Positions 58,373 to 64,000 of a stretch of 64,000 bases of DNA are shown here, one piece after another. Below the pieces are notes generated by a model. It searched no databases, had not been told where the DNA came from, and saw nothing but the letters and a program-made list of their open reading frames with translations. Source of the DNA: Vreelandella subterranea (GTDB lineage: Bacteria; Pseudomonadota; Gammaproteobacteria; Pseudomonadales; Halomonadaceae). The position numbers were made by a program, and so were the translations under genes. Position 1 is the first letter of the stretch. Each line of letters opens with the position of its first letter. The stretch is from contig NZ_FOGS01000001.1 in assembly GCF_900111305.1 (NCBI RefSeq), positions 1 to 64,000 on the forward strand, in the 5' to 3' direction.

Positions 58373-58407
58373 TAGACGTTGGTCTAATATCGACTTTCGT
58401 TTATAAT
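58373..58407 (+). promoter_or_regulatory. Promoter with overlapping operator-like dyad
   Basis: TTGGTC (58379-58384), 17 bases and a perfect TATAAT (58402-58407) precede a small hypothetical gene by about 70 bases. TAGAC-GTTG-GTCTA (58373-58386) is a perfect dyad that covers the -35, a usual repressor position. Confidence 0.6.
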
Positions 58408-58476
58408 GCACTGCAATACACGTCCCCACTCACTTTCCCACCATGCAGTTGCCGCCATGCGGCTTAGGAGAAGGGA

Positions 58477-58782
58477 ATGCAAAGCGACATGTCCACTGAG
58501 CGTCATATTCAGCGCAGCTTACGTCAGTGTTTGGCCGTCGTGGCCGAGCTGCTTTACGACAACGGGCATGTGCTGGAAACCATCACCCTGGCCCAGCGCG
58601 GCCTTAGCAACAAAGAATTGCAGTTGCTCAGCCAGAACGCGCCTGGCTGGACCACCTGCCAGAAGGTGTTGGAAACCAGCCAGGCAGCGACCCGCAACGA
58701 ACAAGGACGGCTTGTACTAACCCCCATGGGGCGCGAATTGATGTTTGATATGTTCGGGGAAGGCGCAGCGGACTGCGCCTGA
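58477..58782 (+). CDS. Hypothetical protein, 101 residues
   Basis: A small soluble protein of unknown family. It is helical with a possible DNA-binding-like middle (ITLAQRGLSNKELQLLSQNA) and C-terminal VLTPMGRELMFDMFGEG. AGGAGAAGG precedes the ATG. It has a clear promoter with an operator-like dyad, so the gene seems real and regulated. A winged-helix-like or regulatory role is only a guess. Confidence 0.7.
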   Translation: MQSDMSTERHIQRSLRQCLAVVAELLYDNGHVLETITLAQRGLSNKELQLLSQNAPGWTTCQKVLETSQAATRNEQGRLVLTPMGRELMFDMFGEGAADCA

Positions 58783-58809
58783 ACGAGCCCTGAAACTAAA
58801 AGCGATTGA

Positions 58810-58884
58810 TTAGCGGATACCGAGAAAAGACAGGATAAACAGCACGACCACCACCAGTCCGATGATGTAGATAATATTTCTCAT
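58810..58884 (-). CDS. 24-residue single-span membrane protein
   Basis: The minus strand encodes MRNIIYIIGLVVVVLFILSF followed by LGIR and a stop. Nearly the whole protein is one hydrophobic helix of about 18 residues with positively charged ends. AAGGAG lies seven bases before the ATG, a strong ribosome site that supports translation. Its function is not known; small membrane proteins of this kind often regulate a larger partner or respond to envelope stress. It converges on the 101-residue gene and is too short for routine gene finders. Confidence 0.72.
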   Translation of the reverse strand: MRNIIYIIGLVVVVLFILSFLGIR

Positions 58885-59063
58885 AAATGCACTCCTTGCG
58901 AATTGCGTGGTTAAAAAGCAATCTGTTGCTGGCCTGTTCAGACTAGCAGGCCTTCCCGGGTTTTGCGTATTCAGGCGGTTGGCTACCCCTTATTTAGCTG
59001 GTAGGACGGGAACCCTTGTATAACAGCGGGTTCAAACAGAAACCTGATTGCCGAGGTTTCGCC

Positions 59064-60089
59064 ATGCGCTTGTTGATGTCCGCCGTTTTTTTCGCTGCCA
59101 CGTTTTTACCCTCCGCCCTTAATGCCCAACCAACGTCTCCCCAACCGCCCAGCGCCGATGCGCTCAGCAGCCTGAGCGAAAACGCCCGTGGTTATTCACG
59201 CTTGCACAGCATTGTGGTAGCCCACCAGGGCGAGATCATTCACGAGCACCACCAGGGCGGCCCTGGCGTTGATGCGCCCGCGAACATCAAGTCACTCTCG
59301 AAAACCGTGCTGGCGGCGCTGACGGGGGCTGCTATCGAGGAAGGTATTGTCGAATCCACCGATCAGTCGCTGGTGTCGCTGCTCGACCATCGCGTGCCTG
59401 ATGCGGCGGCCCCGGAAGTTGCTGATATCACCGTGAGCCATTTGTTGTCGTTGCAGGCGGGGCTTGAGCGCACGTCTGGTCAGAATTACGCCGCCTGGGT
59501 AGCCAGCCCCAACTGGGTGGCAGATGCACTGACACGACCGTTCGTCGACCGGCCCGGCGGGCGCATGCTGTATTCCACTGGCTCCAGTCATCTGTTGTCT
59601 GCCGCGCTGACGTACTCAAGCGGCGAGTCAACCTACGCATTGGCCCAACGGTTGCTGGCGGAGCCGCTGAATATTGTCGTTCCCCCCTGGCTGCGGGACC
59701 CCCAGGGGATCTACTTCGGCGGTAACGATATGCAGCTCTCGCCCCGGGCGCTGGTAGCAATCGGTGAGCTGTATCGCAACGGCGGTGCCGTCGTTGATGG
59801 CAACGGCAACGAACAGCGTGTACTGCCGGAAGGCTGGGTCGAGCGCTCGTGGACGCCGCGGGGCACCTCGCGCTGGACGGGCGACGGTTACGGCTATGGC
59901 TGGTTTATCACCCAGTTGGGCGGCGAAGACGTCTATTACGGCCGCGGCTTCGGCGGTCAGGCGCTGTTTGTGGTCCCCGAGCGGGCGTTAACCATCGTCA
60001 TGACCGCTGATCCAACGCCACCCTCGCCAGGCGGGCAGTTTCAGGAACGCCTGAATGCCATGGTGGCGGATCTATTAACGCACGGGTAA
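59064..60089 (+). CDS. Exported serine hydrolase of the beta-lactamase family (class C-like)
   Basis: About 341 residues with an N-terminal signal peptide (MRLLMSAVFFAATFLPSALN, cleavage near Ala 21). The catalytic Ser-x-x-Lys is SLSK in NIKSLSKTVLAALTG, the Tyr motif is YSTG, and the third motif near the end is GRGFGG where HxG or KTG is common. Such proteins are esterases, peptidases or beta-lactamase relatives. ATG 59064 gives a proper signal; a TTG 16 codons upstream does not. Confidence 0.88.
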   Translation: MRLLMSAVFFAATFLPSALNAQPTSPQPPSADALSSLSENARGYSRLHSIVVAHQGEIIHEHHQGGPGVDAPANIKSLSKTVLAALTGAAIEEGIVESTDQSLVSLLDHRVPDAAAPEVADITVSHLLSLQAGLERTSGQNYAAWVASPNWVADALTRPFVDRPGGRMLYSTGSSHLLSAALTYSSGESTYALAQRLLAEPLNIVVPPWLRDPQGIYFGGNDMQLSPRALVAIGELYRNGGAVVDGNGNEQRVLPEGWVERSWTPRGTSRWTGDGYGYGWFITQLGGEDVYYGRGFGGQALFVVPERALTIVMTADPTPPSPGGQFQERLNAMVADLLTHG

Positions 60090-60094
60090 GCCGA

Positions 60095-60652
60095 CTATTC
60101 CTTTTTATGGCCCAGGCTCATCAGGTAGAGCGCAGCGGCCAGGGCGAGTACTGAAAGCGCCAGGTAGATCGCCTCCAGCGGGGTGGCGAAGCGGATATCC
60201 ACCACCGCACGGAAGAATTCGATAATCACCGCCAGCACAACGACCCGGGCGATTTTATCCTTTAGCTGGTCAAGCGAGGCGACGTTAAAGGGGTGCTGGG
60301 GAGAGTGCTCTTCGGCCTGATCAATACGCGAGACAAAAAGCCGGTAAATGCCCAACCCGAATATCATCAGCACGATGGCAATGAGGTAGATATCCACGGC
60401 GATAATGATATCGGGCACCAGGCCCTCATGAATATCGACGCTGCTGTCCACAAAATAATAGTGCAGCGTGCGCATCACGACCTTGAAGATATCGACTGTG
60501 CCCACCGCAAACAGCATGACCGCACCGATCAGGCTGGGTACCACGGCCAGCATGACCAGAAACCGTGAATTCCATAGTGCGGTTTCGATTCGTCGCTCCC
60601 AGCGGCCTTGCTGTTCAGGCGGCTTGGGGGGCGTCGGTGGCGTATCGGTCAT
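60095..60652 (-). CDS. yqhA: YqhA family membrane protein (UPF0114)
   Basis: A 185-residue inner-membrane protein with about four helices. The family phrase is WNSRFLVMLAVVPSLIGAVM near residue 28, then DIYLIAIVLMIFGLGIYRLF and a C-terminal LALSVLALAAALYLM. The function of UPF0114 is unknown. A Pro-rich N-terminal tail (TPPTPPKPPE) precedes the first helix. It converges on the serine hydrolase gene. Confidence 0.88.
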   Translation of the reverse strand: MTDTPPTPPKPPEQQGRWERRIETALWNSRFLVMLAVVPSLIGAVMLFAVGTVDIFKVVMRTLHYYFVDSSVDIHEGLVPDIIIAVDIYLIAIVLMIFGLGIYRLFVSRIDQAEEHSPQHPFNVASLDQLKDKIARVVVLAVIIEFFRAVVDIRFATPLEAIYLALSVLALAAALYLMSLGHKKE

Positions 60653-60680
60653 GGTCGATTCCTTGTTGTTAGCGCAGAAA

Positions 60681-61274
60681 TTAAAGCAGGCCTACGAGAA
60701 TAAGTGTGCAGGTGAGACCAAACAGCGTAAATCCCAGCACCAATGCAGCCCCATCCCGCGCGACTAACCCGAGGCCCAGCAAGGACAGCGCCAGCCCGGC
60801 GCCGTTGGCAGAAAAGGGGATGAATTCCATAGGCGGCATGGCCAGGGCAATCATCAGGCACACAACGGCGGTCACGCGGATGCCAATATAGCCGGTTAAC
60901 CACGGCAGGCGAACCCGCAGCAGCCCATCGATCCAGCGGGCAGGCTTCTTCAGGTGGTAAATGCCTTTATCGAACTTATTCCGTGAAATAGAGCGTTTGA
61001 GCATCCAGCCGGGCAACCAGAAGGTTTCCCGCCCGACCAGGAGCTGTACGGAGACCATCAGCACCAGCAGCGCCATCAAGGTGGGCATACCGGGAATATC
61101 GCCAATGATCGGTGCCAGCGTGATCAGCCCCGTCACCAATAACAGGGGACCAAAGGAGCGCCGCCCAACGGCATGCACCACATCGTCAACGCTGACTCGC
61201 TGAGCGTCCTGCTCCATGCGCTCCAACGACGCAATTAGATCCATTAAAGTCGAGCCCTTGCGGGGATCATCCAT
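60681..61274 (-). CDS. ExoD-family exopolysaccharide-linked membrane protein
   Basis: A 197-residue protein with four hydrophobic segments. ExoD phrases: VGRRSFGPLLLVTGLITLAP and FGLTCTLILVGLL at the end, with IPGMPTLMALLVLMVSVQLL between. In Rhizobium exoD mutants are altered in exopolysaccharide and alkali tolerance. Its ATG lies inside the end of the TerB-like gene (ATGGATGA), so they are coupled. Confidence 0.88.
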   Translation of the reverse strand: MDDPRKGSTLMDLIASLERMEQDAQRVSVDDVVHAVGRRSFGPLLLVTGLITLAPIIGDIPGMPTLMALLVLMVSVQLLVGRETFWLPGWMLKRSISRNKFDKGIYHLKKPARWIDGLLRVRLPWLTGYIGIRVTAVVCLMIALAMPPMEFIPFSANGAGLALSLLGLGLVARDGAALVLGFTLFGLTCTLILVGLL

Positions 61275-61731
61275 TCTGGTTAATACGCTCTTCGGTTAAT
61301 AGCTTGGTGCGAATAAAATCGCTGTGGCTGACGTGGAGCAGATCCGCCAGGCGACGAATACGGTGTTCTTCCAGGGCATCCACACTGCCGTCGGCCCAGG
61401 CCAGCTGCCACATCAGGGCCACCAGCTCGCAGCGCTGGTCATAGCCGTAGTGATCCTTGATCAGGCTGACAAACTGGTAGTGGTCGACCGCGTCTTCCAC
61501 TTCGTCCCGCGCCATTGCCATCAGCTCGTCAACATCGGCTTCACTGAGTTGGTAGCGCTGAAGCAGCATTTCCCGCAGTGCTGTTAGCTCGGCGTCGCTT
61601 GTATCGTAGTCGGCCCGGGCGATTTCAAACAGCAACGCGGCCGAGGCCAGTTCGAGCGTGAGGGTCTGGTTATCGCGCTGCTCGGGTTGCGCAAGCGTGC
61701 GCTGAAAAAACGCTTGGATAGTGTCCAGCAT
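61267..61731 (-). CDS. TerB-family protein
   Basis: About 154 residues of helical TerB-like fold. Characteristic acidic pairs are in FEIARADYDTSDAELTAL and LAWADGSVDALEEHRI, as in the TerB family and in the DjlA N-terminus. Family members are tied to tellurite resistance and membrane stress. ATG 61731 has GGAGGAGAACC directly upstream and is preferred to a start seven codons earlier. It is coupled to the ExoD-family gene. Confidence 0.85.
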   Translation of the reverse strand: MLDTIQAFFQRTLAQPEQRDNQTLTLELASAALLFEIARADYDTSDAELTALREMLLQRYQLSEADVDELMAMARDEVEDAVDHYQFVSLIKDHYGYDQRCELVALMWQLAWADGSVDALEEHRIRRLADLLHVSHSDFIRTKLLTEERINQNG

Positions 61732-61767
61732 GGGGTTCTCCTCCGCCCGCAAGACGCTGCGGGCGCC

Positions 61768-62772
61768 TTACGACTGCTTGGTCAGTTGCTCTTTTAACTG
61801 TTTGGGCACCTGCTTGATGATCAGCCGGTCCTGGGTGGCATCGTATTCAATGCTTGAGCCGAGCAGGTGCGAGTCAAAACTGATCGAGACGCCGCCCGCA
61901 CGCCCGGTAAAGCGCCGGAATTGATTGATCGTGCGCTTGTCCGGGGGAATTTCCGGCGACAGGCCGTAATCGGCATTGCGAATATGCTCGTAGAAGGCCT
62001 TGGGCTGTTTTTCATCGACCAGCGCTGAGAGTTCGTCGAGCGTCATGGGTTCCCCACGGCTCATCTGATCGTTGGCGTAATCCACCAGGGTGTCGGTTTT
62101 TTCCCGGCTGGCCTCATCGTCTAAATCCTCCTTCTCGACGTAGTCGCTGAAGGCTTTGAGCAGTGTGCGGGTCTCTGCAGGCGCGTCTATGCCTTCCTCC
62201 ATCCCCAGCAACGCCGCCATCCCCTCGCCCAGCTTCTTGCCGCCGCGGTCTTTCAAGAAGGACACATACTGGGCATCCGGCGAATCGCTCTGCCATTGGC
62301 TGAGGTTGATCCTGGCGGCCAGCGTCAGTTGACGGGTGTTCAACTGGGCGGCGGGCACCGCCTGGTGCGAATCATCGATGCCAATGCCCTCACGCTGGTG
62401 GGCAAGCCCCATGAAAAGCGTCTCGGTGTCGCCCTGGCGCTGGTGACTGATCACTAAGTAACCACTTACTGACAGCTGCTCTTGAAGCTTACTGACGAGC
62501 CGCTCAGCAAGCGCAGTGGCAAGCTCGGTAAAGGGCTGCTCACCGGCAAGGTAGTCTTTCAGCCACACCGATAACGGCCCGGCGTGCTCGCCCTCTTCAG
62601 CAAACCGCCCCCAGCCTTTGGGCTTGGTGTTGTAGGTGTCGTTGAGCGCGCTGACCAGGCTTTCCATGACCGGCTCGGCGCTGTCGGCCTCAACCGGGGC
62701 GGCGGTCAGCGTCAGGCGCTCGCCGTCAAGCGTCGGGTCCAGGCGGTGAACGATACTGTGCAGAAGTGGCAT
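61768..62772 (-). CDS. yejK: Nucleoid-associated protein YejK/NdpA
   Basis: A 334-residue nucleoid-associated protein of the 37-kDa NdpA family. Family phrases: LHSIVHRLDPTLDGERLTL near the start, VSFLKDRGGKKLGEGMAALL in the middle, and RFTGRAGGVSISFDSHLL near the end. In E. coli, YejK binds DNA and interacts with topoisomerases. It has no clear ties with its neighbours. Confidence 0.93.
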   Translation of the reverse strand: MPLLHSIVHRLDPTLDGERLTLTAAPVEADSAEPVMESLVSALNDTYNTKPKGWGRFAEEGEHAGPLSVWLKDYLAGEQPFTELATALAERLVSKLQEQLSVSGYLVISHQRQGDTETLFMGLAHQREGIGIDDSHQAVPAAQLNTRQLTLAARINLSQWQSDSPDAQYVSFLKDRGGKKLGEGMAALLGMEEGIDAPAETRTLLKAFSDYVEKEDLDDEASREKTDTLVDYANDQMSRGEPMTLDELSALVDEKQPKAFYEHIRNADYGLSPEIPPDKRTINQFRRFTGRAGGVSISFDSHLLGSSIEYDATQDRLIIKQVPKQLKEQLTKQS

Positions 62773-62806
62773 AAGACGTGTGATGCTCCCTTGCTAGGGT
62801 TTAAGG

Positions 62807-63568
62807 CTAGGGTTTAAGACGGTAGCCGGTGCGGAAAATCCAGCCGATGGTGGCCAAGCAGGCCGCCAGGAACAGGCAGATCATTATCACGCTGGCCGCC
62901 AGGCTGACATCGCTGATGCCGTAAAAGCTCCAGCGAAAGCCACTGACCAGATACACCACCGGGTTGAGCAGCGTGACGCCCTGCCAGAACGGCGGCAACA
63001 TGTCGATGGAATAGAAACTGCCGCCCAGGAAGGTCAGCGGGGTAATCACCAGCAGCGGCACCAGCTGCAGCCGGTCAAAGCCTTCGGCCCAGATGCCGAT
63101 GATAAAGCCCAGCAGGCTGAAGGTAACCGCGGTCAGCACCAGAAAGGTCAGCATCCAGAAGGGATGCGCGACTTGCAGGGGTACAAAAAACCCGGAGGTG
63201 GCAAGAATGATCAGCCCCAACAGAATCGATTTGGACGCCGCCGCCCCCACGTAGCCCATGACAATCTCCAGGTACGAGATGGGTGCCGAGAGCAGCTCGT
63301 AAATGCTGCCGGAAAACTTGGGAAAGAAGATCCCGAACGAGGCATTCGATACGCTCTGGGTCAGCAGCATCAGCATGATCAGGCCCGGCACGATAAAGGC
63401 GCCGTAGCTGATGCCATCAATCTCGCTGATGCGCGAGCCAATCGCCGCCCCAAAGACGACGAAGTAGAGCGATGTCGAAATCACCGGCGAGACAATACTT
63501 TGCAGCAGGGTGCGCCGGGTACGCGCCATTTCGGCCATGTAGATGGCGCGAACAGGATAGAGATTCAT
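62807..63568 (-). CDS. yadH: ABC-2 type exporter permease, YadH-like
   Basis: A 253-residue permease with six membrane helices. The family phrase [20 protein letters not shown] and the segment [20 protein letters not shown] are close to E. coli YadH. The substrate is not known. Its ATG overlaps the stop of the ATPase gene by four bases (ATGA), showing they are one unit. Confidence 0.9.
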   Translation of the reverse strand: MNLYPVRAIYMAEMARTRRTLLQSIVSPVISTSLYFVVFGAAIGSRISEIDGISYGAFIVPGLIMLMLLTQSVSNASFGIFFPKFSGSIYELLSAPISYLEIVMGYVGAAASKSILLGLIILATSGFFVPLQVAHPFWMLTFLVLTAVTFSLLGFIIGIWAEGFDRLQLVPLLVITPLTFLGGSFYSIDMLPPFWQGVTLLNPVVYLVSGFRWSFYGISDVSLAASVIMICLFLAACLATIGWIFRTGYRLKP

Positions 63569-64000
63569 GCGCGCTCCTTAACCAGATCAACGAAAATATC
63601 TTCCAGCGAGCTTTGCCGGGTGTGCAGGTCCTTGAAGGTGATGCCTTCGCGTTCAAGGTCGGTGAGCAGCGCGGGAATACCGTGGCCATCCTCTTCCTGG
63701 TGGCCGTCGTAGGTATACACCAGCTCATGGCCTTCGGCCGACAGGCTGAGTTCGGGGCGATCAAGGGCGGATGGCAGGATTTCCAGCGGCTCGTTGAGGT
63801 AAAGCGTCAGCTGCTTGCTGCCCAGCTTGCTCATCAGGGCGTGCTTGTCCTCGACCAGCACGATTTCGCCATTGTTGATCACGCCGATGCGGTCGGCCAT
63901 TTCCTCGGCTTCTTCGATGTAATGGGTGGTCAGAATGATGGTCACGCCGTTATCGCGCAGCTCGCGCACCACCTGCCACATTTCGCGGCGCAACTCGACG
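63565..64000 (-). CDS. yadG: ABC transporter ATP-binding subunit, YadG-like (partial, 3' end)
   Basis: The C-terminal part of an ATPase cut by the right edge. The visible part starts after Walker B at [14 protein letters not shown] and holds the switch His in [18 protein letters not shown]; a C-terminal extension of about 75 residues follows and ends [13 protein letters not shown], as in drug- or polysaccharide-type exporters. The Walker A and signature motifs lie outside the window. It pairs with the YadH-like permease. Confidence 0.92.
   Translation of the reverse strand, partial: VELRREMWQVVRELRDNGVTIILTTHYIEEAEEMADRIGVINNGEIVLVEDKHALMSKLGSKQLTLYLNEPLEILPSALDRPELSLSAEGHELVYTYDGHQEEDGHGIPALLTDLEREGITFKDLHTRQSSLEDIFVDLVKERA

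Overview
The window reads as chromosomal DNA of a gammaproteobacterium, most likely Halomonadaceae (Halomonas or a relative). This is inferred from conserved local gene orders (rluD-pgeF-clpB beside bamD; rpsT, murJ, ribF, ileS, lspA, fkpB, ispH), high GC and acidic proteins; no database search was possible. Almost every gene is a recognisable housekeeping, motility or stress gene. I see no CRISPR array, prophage, insertion sequence or tRNA gene.

Layout. 1-500: the 5' end of a 16S rRNA gene leaving the window to the left, with its leader, boxA and promoter. 503-6,000: phospholipid and branched-chain amino acid genes (pssA, ilvC, divergent ilvY, ilvH, ilvI). 6,300-11,800: clpB with a sigma-32 type promoter, pgeF, rluD and bamD. 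12,000-16,000: a chemoreceptor and a GGDEF-EAL protein. 16,000-28,200: nadE, a zinc-ribbon-like membrane protein, thiO, a lone pseudopilin, trxB, acnA, an NAD-malic enzyme, a YeeE/YedE sulfur-compound transporter and a CnoX/YbbN-like protein. 28,200-36,700: a MalY/PatB lyase, small hypothetical genes, a thioesterase, DUF501 and LOG proteins, an exonuclease-like protein, a Sel1 protein, tas, yaaA, an isochorismatase-like hydrolase and trpS.

36,800-40,200: a translationally coupled minor-pilin operon (pilE-like, fimU, pilV, pilW, pilX), whose last gene is long, AT-rich and probably carries a beta-helix domain. 40,200-48,200: ispH, fkpB, lspA, ileS, ribF, murJ and rpsT. 48,500-49,200: a RelE/HigB-type toxin with a NadS-type antitoxin, under a palindrome-overlapped promoter that predicts a leaderless toxin message. 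49,400-56,900: a flagellar block with a second chemoreceptor, two small helical proteins, flagellin and two tandem fliD cap genes. Four of these units have a sigma-28 (FliA) type promoter, so chemoreceptor, filament and caps are probably expressed together as late flagellar genes. 57,000-64,000: ugd, small proteins (one of 24 residues), a serine hydrolase, YqhA, ExoD and TerB family proteins, yejK, and a YadGH-like ABC exporter cut by the right edge.

The parts most worth a second look are the leaderless toxin-antitoxin arrangement, the paired fliD genes with unidentified small partners, the beta-helix PilX, the 24-residue membrane protein, and the stacked inverted repeats between the sulfur transporter and cnoX. 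None amounts to a demonstrated new system.
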